Assembly (NCBI RefSeq): GCF_025766255.1
Contig: NW_026516664.1
Span: forward strand, 1,011,158 to 1,075,157
Length of the DNA: 64,000 nt
Direction of reading: 5' to 3'
From: Zychaea mexicana
Lineage: Eukaryota; Mucoromycota; Mucoromycetes; Mucorales; Lichtheimiaceae
Shown: positions 35,218-46,610 of the stretch, in pieces
How the letters are laid out: the number at the start of each line of letters is the position of its first letter
Numbering within the stretch: position 1 is the first letter of the stretch
The notes under the pieces: model-generated
Seen by the model: the letters and a program-made list of their open reading frames with translations, nothing else
What the model was told of the DNA's origin: nothing
The model's database searches: none
Position numbers and translations under genes: made by a program

Positions 35218-37113
35218 TTATGCTGGAGGCAAGACATGATTGACAAAACGAGCCGTTTCAGCTTGGCTTGCGCATTTCAACAGACGGCTCTGCACATGTG
35301 CATCGATCTCCGACAGGACCTCCTTTGCACTAGGACGGGTTTCTGGGGCTTCGTCCAAGAGCCAGGCGACCAAACCACGCATGTACATTGTTGGGTAGCT
35401 GTAAGTGAATGACGGGCTGGGTTCGCTCAGAATGGCGGCAAACAGCTCGATTTCGTCCTTGAGCAGATAGTGCGGTGGCACACGGTCCATCATTTCAATG
35501 ACAGTGATACCCAGCGACCACATGTCGATCTTTTCAGAGTAGTACTGCTCGCGAATCACCTCGGGCGCCATCCATTTGCTAGTGCCCAAACGGTCTCGGT
35601 TCCGCTTGTTGGTGCGTGTAGCCAAACCAAAGTCAGCTATTATAAATTAAAAAAAAAAAAGTCGTTTAGTTTGGGAGCTGTGTGAGTCATTTCCAGTTTT
35701 TAAGGTTTGGCGAAATAATAAAGTGTTGCAGGCAAAGCAAAGCAGCATAAGCAGCAGCAGCAGCAGCAGCAGCAAGTAGTGTAACGATCAAAAGCTGTGT
35801 TATCAAGGTAGGATTAGGAAGGGGAATGGGGAAAGGGTAATACACATACCAAGCTTGACTTCACCATTCCAACCCAGCAATAGGTTCTCGCACTTGATAT
35901 CACGATGGATGAAGCCCTTGCCGTGCAGATAGATGATGGCCTTGAGCGTTTCGCGAGTAATGTAGATGGAATATTCTTCAGGAATGCCGCGTTGGCAGAG
36001 AACAGCAAACACGGAGCAGCGCATCAGATCCATGGCGATCCATACGTCGTCACGCCACAAGGTAACTTCGCGCAATCGAATGAGGTTTGCATGGCCTGAG
36101 GACATGATACGGAGTTCTCGGATAATGGCAGCACGATATTCACGGTCAGGATCAAGTCGACATCGTTTGATCGCGAGGAGCAAGTTCTTTTTGTACCGAT
36201 GGTTGGCTCGAATGACAGCTCCGTTGACACTAAATAGTCATGAAAGGTCATTTTCTTAGTATATGAGGTCTGGGAAAAAGAGGGGGGTTGTGGGGAGGGG
36301 GGGTGTGAAAGGAGGGAAAGATAGGTTACCCAGTGCCGATTTCTTTGAAGGTGCCATATTTGTTGCGCGGATCGAGGGATGACACTTGAACCTTGGGCAA
36401 CGCTTTGCGGATTCTCCGCTCGAACTCATTCTCTGTACGCACCAGCGGTGGTAGCTGAGGAATCTCGGAGTGCGGTCCGACAGGAAGCCAAGGACGCTTT
36501 GATATGTGCTTGTTGGGACTGTATGGACGCAGACTGTATGTCTTTGCTGCTGGCACAGGCGGCTCGGGTTTCAAAAAGGCATTGCCCAGGATGTTGGGAA
36601 TTTCGTAGAATCCTGGAGGTCGCCATATCTCCTAATGAATTTAAAAGCATGTCACATAGAAGAAAAAAAATTTTAGTGTTTAGAGTTTATTAAAGCAGAT
36701 TGCTATATAACACTTTGGTGGTGTTCATGTGATCGGGTCACACATTCTGGTATTCACTAAGGTTGCTGTAGTTACCTTATTGCCTGCTCCTGCTCCTTGA
36801 GACATGTTGCTGGTCGATGATGCGTTGATAAACGAGCCTCGTCGTAAGCAGCCGGTCGAACGGCGTTTCATTGTCATGTCGACGACCATGGACGACTTTC
36901 TACCGACAGACGCAGAACGAGCACGGTTGTCGGCGGTTGTTGATGATTTCGACTTGCGCAGGTTGCCAAGTGACGAGCGTTTGTTACCAAGCAACCCAGG
37001 CGTGCGCTGTAACAAGGATAGTGGTTAATATCACAAATTGCGTACACACGTCAAAAAAATTAAAAAGCACAGTGACATACTTTGCCGCTTTCTTTGGTAG
37101 TCGATTGCAGCAT
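35218..37113 (-). CDS. STE20/PAK-like protein kinase without visible CRIB domain
   Basis: Starts at the ATG at 37113 (MLQSTTKESGK), spliced to RTPGLLGNKRSSLGN and a basic Ser-rich region, then EIWRPPGFYEIPNIL and a proline-rich linker. The kinase domain follows: IGTG-VNGAVIRANHR (glycine loop across a splice), LLAIKRC (catalytic Lys), RELRIMSSGHANLIRL, HRDIKCENLLL, ADFGLATR (Asp split by an intron), GTSKWMAPEV, YYSEKIDMWSLGITVIEMMD and a final ETRPSAKEVL. All catalytic residues are present. It ends LPPA with TAA at 35218-35220. The family call rests on WMAPEVI and SLGITVIEM. No CRIB/PBD is seen, and the activation loop reads NRDRLGTSKW rather than the TMVGTPYW of PAKs. The ATG at 37015 inferred by simple ORF reading is within exon 2. 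Probably a cytoplasmic signalling kinase. Confidence 0.85.
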
Positions 37114-38740
37114 TGCTTTTGCCTGGCTGTTGTTTGTTGGGTACGTTGTTGGCATGCAGTGAAGCATTTTGGCAGTAGATGTATTTCAGCAGTTTATAGA
37201 TGTATGTATGCTGTAGCTTAAGTAGTTGCTGCTAATAGATGGCGTAATAAGTGGTGCTAGACTAGAGTGGGAGAAAGAGTAAACGAAATAAGTTAAAATA
37301 GGTGGACGGAGAAAGGGAACCAATCTAGAGAAGAAGAGAAAAAAAAAGAAAAAAAAACGCGAAAGCGAGGAAAAAAGCCAACGCTATATATAAAGAAAAA
37401 AGAAAGGAGGGACAAGTGTGGCCGATGATCATCATCGTCCTCTCTAAGCGAGGGCCTCGGGTGTTGTGCATAGGTTACATACTAGAGCACACAGCACACA
37501 CACACACACACACACAAGAGCGAATAAAAAAACTGTCTTTTTTGCATCCGACATCGTGCGGAATCCCTTGTTATGGTCACACGTTCCTTCTTCTTTTATG
37601 TGTGCGTTGTGTGCGTCGTCCATCAACCACGCAAAGAACGGATAATATTTCTGTTGCTTTCTTTCCCTTTCCCTTTTCACTTGCTCTTCTCCTTGTTGTT
37701 ATCACAGCATATGGAATGTGTGTGCGAGAAATGCGATAGATACGTTTCCGTAATCGAAGCAAAGGGGAATGTCTAGTACCTTCAACCATATCATCATCGC
37801 CTGCCCCTATTATATAGGTGGCGAAACGATCTGGGTTCACGAAATCCGTCATTATGTACGGTGTGCGAGAGAGTTAGAGAGGAGAGGGGGGAGCGAACAA
37901 GGGCGGAGTTGACGATGGAAAGGTTGCGCACGTTTTCTTCGTCCGACAGAGGACCATGGTACAACACACAGATATTAGTATAATTCTTCAAGCCAGTATA
38001 ATACGGGTTACTAGCACCACTGTAATATTGTTATTGCTGCGGGTGGAAGGGTACCCCGAGACGAATACTTTTGCTTGTCACCATCAGGCACTGTTTCTGG
38101 TTTGGATAGATGGAGCACAAAGAATTCAGGTGGGGAAAAAGGGCAGATAGGGATCGTCCCTCTTTTCACTCTCTCTTTGGTATGCAAGGGATTGCAAATC
38201 CCCACCCAACTACATACTTCCCCTCCTGATCGTACATAGCAGCGTAAACTGTAAAGATGGAACCCAGTTCTGCAGCAAGGTTTTTTTTTATTGATCAGCA
38301 ACCCAACAATCAAATTTACTATTGTCCAGAGATGAACAACAATGAAACGCACAACAACACATAGCACAACGCAGGCACGGACGACATACACGTGGAGAAT
38401 AACAAAAGGGCTCCATGGGGGGGGGAGGGAGCTGTATGGTCCACTTTTTGTGTGGCTTTCTACTGTACCTTTATGCTCTAATACTGGTGATAATGATGAT
38501 CGGCCTCGTAAAACAACGTGGGCCTGTCCAACGTCGTCCACCTCTATCTCGCTCTCTCTCTCTCTCTCTCTGTCTACGGAGAAATAAAGAAAAAACGTAC
38601 AGAAAAACGTGGTTCTGTACAACACAGTCTTGACGTTTGACAGTAATTATCATAGTAATAATAAAAAGGGGGAAGGTGACGATAATAATGAAGGTCAGCA
38701 GCAGCTTGTAATATAGCGTATGAACGAATGACAGTTTATT
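37114..38740. other. Kinase upstream region and unassigned sequence
   Basis: Beyond the TATA-like box lie a CA repeat (about 37494-37516), a CT repeat (about 38552-38572) and a G-run near 38417. On the minus strand the ATG at 37852 opens MTDFVNPDRFATYIIGAGDD followed by DMVEG and a possible GTACTAG donor. This looks protein-like and could be the first exon of a small gene, but I could not find a second exon. The 204-codon open frame at 38011-38625 is low-complexity and not credible. Confidence 0.35.
37382..37393 (-). promoter_or_regulatory. TATA-like box upstream of the kinase gene
   Basis: Reading leftward the sequence is TTTATATATAGCG, about 270 nt before the ATG at 37113. It is the best TATA match in this upstream region. 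Assignment rests on position only. Confidence 0.35.
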
Positions 38741-39268
38741 TTATACATTGTCTAGATCGCGTTTCACAAAGGCCTGTGGACTCCGTTTTGATTCCACTGT
38801 ATGGCCAAACACTCCAGGTGAGGCTTCTTCTTCATTATCTGGGTGAGCGTGCTGTTTGTTCTTGGTATGATGACGATCTTTCATTTGTTGTTGTTGTTGT
38901 TGTTGCTGCTGCTGCTCCCACCCTTCATCTGCGGTATCGACAGTACCATGAGCACTGTTGTACAACTCAGGATGCGCGCTAGCGTTTTTGGTATGGTTCC
39001 ATGGATCCTCGGCGCCTAGATCAGGTTCTCGATGGTGTTGCCACGGTGCTATTTTAAGGATATGAAAGGGAAAAAGAAGTTTGGATAAATTACTCTGGAT
39101 TATTATAGCGTAACAATGGGAAGAAAAAATCAAAAGCACCCCGAGCGGCCACGCGAGACTTGTCTCTGCATGTGAAAAGGAGAGAACAATGGGGAAATGT
39201 TAGTGTTTACCTCCACGGGCATTGCTTGGTGGCACAGCTGAAAAATCGGCCTGATGGTGTTCGTTCAT
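38741..39268 (-). CDS. Small hydrophilic protein with poly-Gln tract
   Basis: Two exons encode about 121 residues. Exon 1 starts at the ATG at 39268 (MNEHHQADFSAVPPSNARG). After an intron with donor GTAAAC, exon 2 continues APWQHHREPDLGAEDPWNHT, DTADEGWE, ten glutamines, HHTKNKQHAHPDNEEEASPG and ends AFVKRDLDNV. No domain, signal peptide or membrane segment is visible. The polypeptide is rich in His, Asn, Asp and Glu, like a disordered stress-type protein. The Gln tract comes from CAA/CAG repeats, so its length may vary between strains. I do not recognise a family. Confidence 0.6.
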
Positions 39269-39514
39269 TCTCTTATCACTTTCAAGACAGATAGCTTTCT
39301 TTTTTATAAAGCGTCTCATGCTTGGCTCTTTATATATTAACTAGTTCTGGGGTATGACATTATCATGTCGTCATTGTTTCATCAGCAAGCGGACTCGCAT
39401 CACTTTGAATTTTCATCGTGGCATATGTACCTTGCTCAACAGGATTTTCATTGTTGCAGCTTGGTAAGTTAAAAAGTAGTAGCAAGGTGACGCATATGCA
39501 TTGTTTCCCTCCCT

Positions 39515-39567
<53 letters not shown>

Positions 39568-39979
39568 ATGTCCCAGATCATGACAATCATGTATGCATCT
39601 CTACTACCGAATTTTGTACACAGCTATGCAATATGATTGTAGCACCCTTGCATTTGTTCGCTTCTAAGTACCTCCATCGCATCTTTACCAAATCTGGATA
39701 AAAGCCTCGTCAATAACTAACAAGCATGATGCAGGTTATATGTTTTCCCTTTTAAAACAGGAGAAAGAGAGCAGCAGCAACACGCTCCATTTCCATCAGT
39801 GCAAAGGAGGATGCAGTCAACCACTACAACAGCTCCTCTATACTTTATATAAAAACTAAATAAAACTTGTATGAATATGTATATCTATCATGTCTATTTC
39901 CGATCAAATGAGGAGGTGGGTGTTGTAATGGTTTTGCGTTTTCCAGATGGATTATACATTTGGTGCGGAATCACTTGTG
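39269..39979. other. Intergenic region with CT/GT microsatellite and possible 3' exon
   Basis: A (CT)n run at about 39518-39552 passes into (TG)n to about 39570. Just left of it, the minus strand reads PVEQGTYATMKIQSDASPLA followed by DETMTT and a TGA near 39363, preceded by an AG. This could be the last exon of a tiny gene, but no first exon was found. Confidence 0.3.
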
Positions 39980-40667
39980 TTATTTCTTGAATAGACCCTT
40001 CATTTTGTTGACAACACCACCTTCCTTTTGTTCTTCATCTTTGTAGCCTTCTAAGCTCTTTTGGATTTCAGCAATGGACTGCATATCCAATTGAATACCG
40101 GCAGCCTGCATTTCTTGGGCTAATTTCTTTACGACTTCCTTGATCTGTGGTAAAATGGTATCCACCTATTAGTATACTTGTGCCGTTTTCCCCCCCTTCC
40201 AACTGATGTTCCCATCCATTTACCTCGGGATCATTCATAATTTTCATCATCTATTACCATCAGCAAGTTTATTATGGTCACTGTGTGTCAGTCACCAAAA
40301 CATAACATCGAAAAGCAAAAAACGAAAACAAGTGAGATCATGTCCTTACGTCAGCAAAACCGGGCTGTTTACCAGCAACATCGATACCTTTCTTTTGCAA
40401 CAACATTGTGAATTCAACGAGTTGGTCCATGACTTGAGGATTTTCACGGATCTTTTGTACGATTGGGTGAGAAGCACTGGACGCGTCCCAACCGTCTGGC
40501 AGGGATGCTGTGCGCAGTTGACTGTGGTGAAATGAAGCGATTTGTTGTTGGATTCGGAAAGGACTACGGATTCCTGCTGCTACTTGTGGCATTTGACGGT
40601 GCTGTTGTTGTCGAATCAGCGCTAGCGTATGGCGACGAACATGAGTGTTGGCAAGTCGTAAAAGCAT
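39980..40667 (-). CDS. Small protein with predicted mitochondrial presequence
   Basis: Three exons, about 169 residues, from the ATG at 40667 to the TAA at 39980-39982. The N-terminus MLLRLANTHVRRHTLALIRQ is basic, Leu-rich and lacks acidic residues, the pattern of a mitochondrial targeting helix. The mature part reads SHPIVQKIRENPQVMDQLVE, LLQKKGIDVAGKQPGFAD, then exon 2 MMKIMNDPE, then IKEVVKKLAQEMQAAGIQLD and a Lys-rich end VNKMKGLFKK. The helical DPE/NP repeats resemble STI1-type modules but are too short for a firm call. The intron before exon 3 has TACTAAT at its end and two in-frame AGs 21 nt apart. The first AG is only 3 nt from the branch A, so the second is preferred. I know no function. 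Confidence 0.7.
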
Positions 40668-41199
40668 AATTGTTGATGTTGTTGTGTAAATTTGTTAAAG
40701 CACAAAGATATCGGAAGCGAGTGTGTTTTTTTGTTTAAAGATATGCAACCCAGCAGCAAAAGAAGAAGCTTCTGAGGTCGAATTCTTCATCACGTCTATC
40801 CACCCCCCCCCACTCACATCCAACTTTCTTCAAATGCGATGAAAACTCACGGACACTGGTTGATTGCCTTATGTGCTACTCTCATAGCCACAATCGTACC
40901 TGTTGGCAGTCTATTGCCAGTGAGATAATCCAGTACATTGACTATGGAGGAGGCTGGTTCAACAAAGAACTAAAAGTACGCGTTGCTAGTGGTCTGCTTT
41001 ATCGAGTACCTCGTCCCATCAAAAGTACTTTTCGACGATATAATATAGCTTAAAGTTGTTCTGGTGCACCATAGCTTCTGCAACCTCTTGGCTACTGGGT
41101 GAAGCTGTAAAACATGGAAACCGAGGAAGTTGACCTGCGCCATGAGCATGCGGTCGCTTCCTTGCGGTACTAATTGTTTAGAGTACAAAAAAAAGTTGA
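40668..41199. other. Promoter side of the small mitochondrial gene
   Basis: Contains a C-run near 40803-40812. No gene was recognised. The rightmost part may already belong to the 3' end of the LINE remnant. Confidence 0.4.
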
Positions 41200-44100
41200 A
41201 TATGGTGGCAATCACTAAGAAGCCCCTCAGTGGGAATCAATTGTGGCAAGAGAAGAGATGAAATGATAGTAGTTAGAGAGAGAGAAAAGCATGCACAAAG
41301 ATTCCTCAAGGGTTGTTTCTAGCGGTGATGATTCGCTTGAGGAGAACATCCTTGCGGGCTGGCTCGACCTTTGGGGGTGGTCGGCGACTAGATCGTTGAG
41401 GCGGTCGATCTCACGAAGCACTCGAATGAGTGTTGGCCAACGGGGTGGCCACTTTCCTTTGTGTGAGTGCTGCATTCGATCATGCGCAATTGTATAATAA
41501 GGCAGTCAAGAATGTGTATATCGGGGCTCGAGTTCTGGGACGGTGCCAAACGCGTCGAGAAGCCCCATTTGTAGAGTGGGTTAAGAAGAGGGGCAGTCCT
41601 ATAGTGCTTCGCTAGTTGAGTGCCACAACGACAGTCTTTGAGGGAGGTACGATGGGAGCTAAGATATATGCGCCATTTGAGTAGCCGGTAGGTGTCTGTC
41701 GCGAGAGAGAAGGCAGCGAAATAGAGGACAGGGTTGATTACACGGTTGGGCCAAAGACATTTGGCCGTCTAAAATTCGGTGCGCTGTGCACGGAGCTCTT
41801 CGTCAGTCGTGACAAGAGGCAGCCCATCATGTAAAAGAGCAAGAGCAAATAATAACGCATAAACAATAAAGCAGAGGGGATATAATAACAATAACAGATA
41901 CTAGAGAGTAATCTGATGACGATAAAAATGATCCATTGCTTACACATCACACACGAAATAAAAATGCGGGAGCGAACCATTTCACCAACGATACTTCAAG
42001 CTCAAGTACGGGACTGACCCGCCAGAGAGTATTCGTCACGATTCTTGTTCTATCCTATAGGAAAGAAAGCTTATAAGTCGGGCTACGACGGTGAAATTCG
42101 GTAGCTCGCACAGGCGCGTCTACACGAACTCGAATGGTAGAATGTGAGCCTGAGATTGCATTGATGGTAAGTCCGTTAAGATCATAATGGTGCTATAGTT
42201 ACGGAACGGTTTCGATGCAATGCGATTGAAGACTGTCTTGATGCAGCCATTTTGGGCTTGTTGCAGCTTTGCAAGATGTTTTGGCAGAGAGAGAGGAGAG
42301 AGCCGTAAGAATTGTTATACCATATTCAGAAACAGGTCGACCGATTGTGCGGTAGGTAGTAGTCAAAATCTAATACCGTATTGGAGAATTTCTAGTTAAA
42401 GATGTTTAGGGTAGTGTACCTTCCGTAAAAGAACGGTGCTTCCATTTTCGGACAACATGGGAAGAATATTTAACCTTAAACTTTGGGTAGTACAATCATA
42501 TTAGCCATACTTACAGCATGCTCTTGCTGATTTCATTTAACTTTACGCGAAACAAATACGAAGACTTTGTCTTTAAATGTTAGGCGTACCTAGACTACAA
42601 ATAAGTAGATGATTCTCATATTTCCTAATGATTCAGGCGTAACAATGCTGAAGACGGAGAAGCTGTTGGACATGGGCACATGGCGAACAAAAAAAGAGGA
42701 AGCTGTTGAGAGTGAGAGAGAGAGAGAAAGCAAAGCGAGAGAGAAATAGAGAGGATGCAAGCAATTGACAATTTTCCATGATCTGGCAGTTCAGTACAAT
42801 TGAATACATAGCGCGATTCTATTTGCAGAGCGGAGGTCTTTATCACGCTCAGTGGGACCCTTTTTGGGACGCCTTAAAACGCTACGTAGCGTACCAAGCG
42901 ACCTGCATTTGGACAGTGGCTGGTGTCGAGTCTTTCACGTGATGGTTACTTTAAAAGGTTATGTATTATGTAAGGTACGCTACCATGAACCTCTCAAGTG
43001 TCATGTTACCTGTAGCCTTGGATCTACGTTGATGTATGAGCTGCTCGAGGTAGATATCGCTTTGAGAATAATAATGGCATATTAAAGTAGTCTCTTTGGG
43101 TATTTGCAGTGTTTGCATAAACAGTGTGCATTTGTCAACAGTGTCTGGCGAGACGCGTTCATGTGTATGAGGAATCGGTGAGATAATGGGTAAGTATAAC
43201 ACTTGTCAGGCTGATGGTGGCGATCTTTCTTATCGATAGGTACGATTTGGGCGGTACGCCAGGATTAATGCCAGCAGAGTGAGTGTATGTAAAGATTCGA
43301 TTTAAGCAAACTTAGAGGGGGAGGCCGTGTGGTCATTGGCTAGAAAACCCCTTGGTGTTAGTTTTCTTATGATTATCTCATTATCCTCTGGGCGGAAAGA
43401 TTTGTCGTTGTGTGGAGCCCAAAAAATTAAGTTGATGAACCACCTTGCCCGGTCCCGCTCACCCTCCAAAGACCTGAGCGAGATGTGTCACCATTGTATC
43501 TGCCGCTTGTTGAATATTTGTCTGGGTGCGAGAAAGGATGACCGATTTGTCGGTTTCTCAACACCCTCTTGATGATAGCATTATTTCATTAACTGGAACG
43601 TTCGCACCAAACTGCTGCCATGTATATACGCTTGCGAGTGCAAAGTACCTCACGGATAGAATCTTCGCAGCAGGACGAGTAATCCGACCCAAGTTGTGCA
43701 CGATTAATGAGGCTGTACTTGGCGACTGCTGGCGTCATCGTTTATAGGGCAGCTTCGCATTGATCTACTTTAGCTTGTAGCTCAGCGTTCCAAAACCAAT
43801 TTCAAGAGCGTGGTCGTTGTCCTAGGCATCGTCTAGATAGCTGCTGCTAAATGCCATTTCCCAGTTGCTCAATTACCGCTTTATCAGGAATCAAGTCATG
43901 TAGCCGCTAACAGATAAACCATTCAAGTTTTGTGTCAATGCCGGAGGTGTTGCTGATAAACTGGTGAGAATGTAAAGCCTATCGACCTTTGGATCGGATA
44001 GTCGCTGTAACTTCCAATGCTAGTAACGTGGCGCCTTAGGTGCTGGTAATGTCTGTCAAGGTGTATATGGCGCAAATGAGAAGGTGCAGCGATGGCGATG

Positions 44101-44450
44101 TGAGCAGAGCGGATGATCGTCGAATATATGCAGACTAGAGTCTACGACAGCGGATTCAGTGAGATGAAGAGATCGACGACACGGAAGCCAACTGCCGCGT
44201 GGCAAATGGGTTACCCCGCCTTTGCCAATGATACATTGCATGTATGTAGTCCGTGTACTTGAGTATCTGTTTACCATTGGTTGTCAGCATGGTCGCCTAG
44301 GGCGATCTTTGAGCATGCGCTGCGGTTACCGAAGATGATGGTGTGATCCCATCTATATGCAGGTCGTCATGCAGCTCAGCACAGGTGTTCTTGACGAGTG
44401 ATCATCAAATGCGATGCCCGAATACAGCAAACAGAAGGATGGTGTGCGGC
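41200..44450 (-). mobile_element. Degraded LINE (non-LTR retrotransposon)
   Basis: Collinear minus-strand fragments, broken by stops and frameshifts, follow the LINE order. Near 44130-44070, a C-terminal endonuclease block reads SLHIFDDHPLCSHRHRC. Near 43803-43745, the endonuclease-RT linker reads NWFWNAELQAKVDQCEAAL. Near 43275-43215, the start of the reverse-transcriptase domain reads SWRTAQIVPIDKK, followed in another frame by ISLTSVI. Near 42290-42205, the region after the RT reads LPKHLAKLQQAQNGCIKTVF and then LTDLPSMQ. Near 41450-41390, WPTLIRVLREIDRLNDLV may be its C-terminal part. The catalytic FADD/YADD block was not found. The element is inactive. Borders are approximate, and no poly(A) tail or target-site duplication was identified. 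Confidence 0.7.
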
Positions 44451-45865
44451 TGCTGTATAGCTGATCAGATAGATAATCTGCAACAAATGAACGGGAGCTG
44501 TTTAAGCAATAAGACTATGGCGTTGCAATGTGTAAAAAGTCTTTGAGCGCTTTTACATGTTTTTGAATGCATGTAACTGCCGTTTAGGATGCGTAAAAGG
44601 TGCTGCATATTGTTTAAAGGCGCCCAAAATGGGTTAAAGGACGCTTTGGGATGGATGTAGTGCATGATGCAATGTAGAAAACTCCCTTTGCAGGGAGGTG
44701 CAGAAGCTGGAGTCCACTGTAGAAGGTCCAATACAAGCGAACATATCATCGATCAAGTCCAATTATTGATGACGATGTTGCTGTTTTCAATACCCGTTCA
44801 TTCTCATCCATGACAATAACGCTTCCTTTCTTGGTGTGATGTCGTTCGTCTAAGCGCCTAATGATATTATAAGGATATGCATCCACTATCCACAGTACTA
44901 CACAATGCTCAACTACTTGCATTCCATCATCCTATACAATTTCATTTCTCAGACACGTCCTTCACACTACATCCTATATCCTTCTTCGAGATTTTAAAAA
45001 AAACATAGCTGCTTCTACGCCTTCTTTGTCTGACCTTCTTTTCTTGACATTGGCTATGAATTATTGGAAAATTGAGGTGTTGCTGTACAATAAACATGTC
45101 TAAATTGTTTGTATGTTAATCAAGTAGATATGCACTATGACGTATTGTTTGCGCTCCTGCAGACATGATGCTGAATTTAAACTTCTTGCAGATCCTCTCA
45201 CCCACGTTGCTACACACCCATTCTATTGCTTTGCTTTATTATTATTATTTAATGTTATAGATGCAAGTTAGCAGTAGCAACGTGGATTGTATCAATTAGG
45301 ATATGTGCATTGAAGCACATTCATTTCTTGTCACGGTGCGTTCAATGTGGTACATAACTGATGTGCTGAGCAACTAGGACGACGACGTGGGTGGTTTCAA
45401 CTACTTTTAGGACATACTTTTTTATTGTTGCTACATATTCATAAGCTCATGTGAAGCTCCATGGATTGAGGGAATCAAAAAACACACACATACAGGGTAA
45501 ATAGGAAGTTCATAAATACAAAAGGGTATCATACAAAATCTAGAAAAATGAGAATATACAAAGCTGGTATCTAAAAGAGGGTCATGGGAATAGGTGGGGA
45601 ACGATAAAGAAATGAAAAGCAAGAGAAGCATATGCTGTAATTCTAATTCGCACACAACAGGTATATAAGATGATGTTGTTGTTTTTTGATAGAATATGTA
45701 GAATAGATGTAAGGGTAGAATGAATACTTGGATCAACCAAATAGTGGGTAATGGAGACTAGGGTCGTCTCGTTGCGGCTGTCGTTGTAATTGTTGCCTGT
45801 TGTGGTACGAATGTTTCTTGTTCGGTGCAGCGGCCAAATATGGTATGTACAAGGTGTCTTTGCTT
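44451..45865. other. Unassigned region between LINE remnant and zinc-finger gene
   Basis: The left part could be the 5' end of the LINE, but nothing there is recognisable. An AT-rich stretch lies near 45230-45260. The right end is the 3' UTR of the zinc-finger gene. Confidence 0.4.
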
Positions 45866-46477
45866 TTAAATAAGGTTTGTGTATGTATCGAACAAAAGAC
45901 TGTCGTCATCATCGAGTTCGGATACTGGAGTCAATGGTTCCGCCGCAATAAGTGGAGTTGCAGAATCAAAAGTTTTGGGAGTCGCATAGCTGGAGGTGTC
46001 GGGAGTCGCATAGCCAAAGGTGTTGGGAGTCGCATAGCCAAAGGTGTCGGGCGTCGCATAGTCAAAGGAGGCGGGAGAATCATAATCGAAAGTAGCGGGA
46101 GAGACAGCATCAGAAATAGCGGGAGTGGCGTAAGAATCAGGGGTGGTGTTGGCATTGGCAGAAGCAATAGTAGTAGCAGTAGTAGTAAAACCAGGAATTG
46201 GAATTGCTCCCTGTAGCATCTCGGAGAACCGATCGAGACAGCTTTGGTTTCCTTGATGCTTCTTTCGAATATCCGCACGCGTTAGTACCGTGCCACAGAT
46301 TGGACATTCGTAACCCGGCGAGGTAGTGTTATGTGCCCTGCTGGTGTTCATGTGGCGTGTTAGATCACGACGACGCGAAAACCCCTTGTTGCAAGTGTCG
46401 CAATGGTGATGTTGTGGCTCCTGCTTTTTTTTCTGATGCGTCTGCGTCTTCTTGGTGATCCGGTGGGTTGTTGACAT
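45866..46477 (-). CDS. Zinc-finger protein with S/T-P octapeptide repeats and acidic tail
   Basis: Intronless, 203 codons from the ATG at 46477. The frame is open upstream to 46552 but only from a GTG. Residues 26-49 form a C2H2 finger (CDTCNKGFSRRRDLTRH, C26-C29-H42-H49) and 58-80 a C2HC finger (CPICGTVLTRADIRKKH, C58-C61-H74-C80). Residues 115-178 are eight consecutive octads with consensus [DG]YA[ST]Px[TS]F, for example DYATPDTF and GYATPNTF. The protein ends with an acidic-hydrophobic segment, SELDDDDSLLFDTYTNLI, that looks like an activation domain. The layout is DNA-binding module, repeat, acidic tail, as in a transcription factor. The repeat is a 24-bp minisatellite at DNA level. Function and targets are unknown. 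Confidence 0.7.
   Translation of the reverse strand: MSTTHRITKKTQTHQKKKQEPQHHHCDTCNKGFSRRRDLTRHMNTSRAHNTTSPGYECPICGTVLTRADIRKKHQGNQSCLDRFSEMLQGAIPIPGFTTTATTIASANANTTPDSYATPAISDAVSPATFDYDSPASFDYATPDTFGYATPNTFGYATPDTSSYATPKTFDSATPLIAAEPLTPVSELDDDDSLLFDTYTNLI
45944..46135 (-). repeat. 24-bp coding minisatellite, eight octapeptide units
   Basis: Eight tandem 24-nt units inside the zinc-finger gene. On the plus strand the best-kept units share GTCGCATAGCCAAAGGTG plus six more bases. The outer units are diverged, and the central three or four are nearly identical, which points to recent unit turnover. Confidence 0.75.
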
Positions 46478-46599
46478 GGCGATGGTACGTGTGGTTGGTG
46501 CGAGCCAAATATAGATAATGTGTGATGTGAAGGAGTTGGGAGAAGGGTCCACGGAGATTCTTTCAGCAGAAAAAGGAAAAGGGCACAGCTCAGATGCAG

Positions 46600-46610
46600 T
46601 GTTTATATAG
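46600..46610 (-). promoter_or_regulatory. TATA box of the zinc-finger gene
   Basis: Leftward reading gives CTATATAAAC, a near-consensus TATA box 125-130 nt before the ATG at 46477. This spacing supports 46477 as the start, with a leader of about 95-100 nt. Confidence 0.5.

Noticed and set aside
38011..38625. 204-codon minus-strand open frame
   Set aside because: It crosses a CT repeat, has hydrophobic low-complexity runs, and shows no domain or splice logic.
46478..46552. 25-codon N-terminal extension of the zinc-finger protein
   Set aside because: It would start from GTG. The ATG at 46477 fits the TATA position better.
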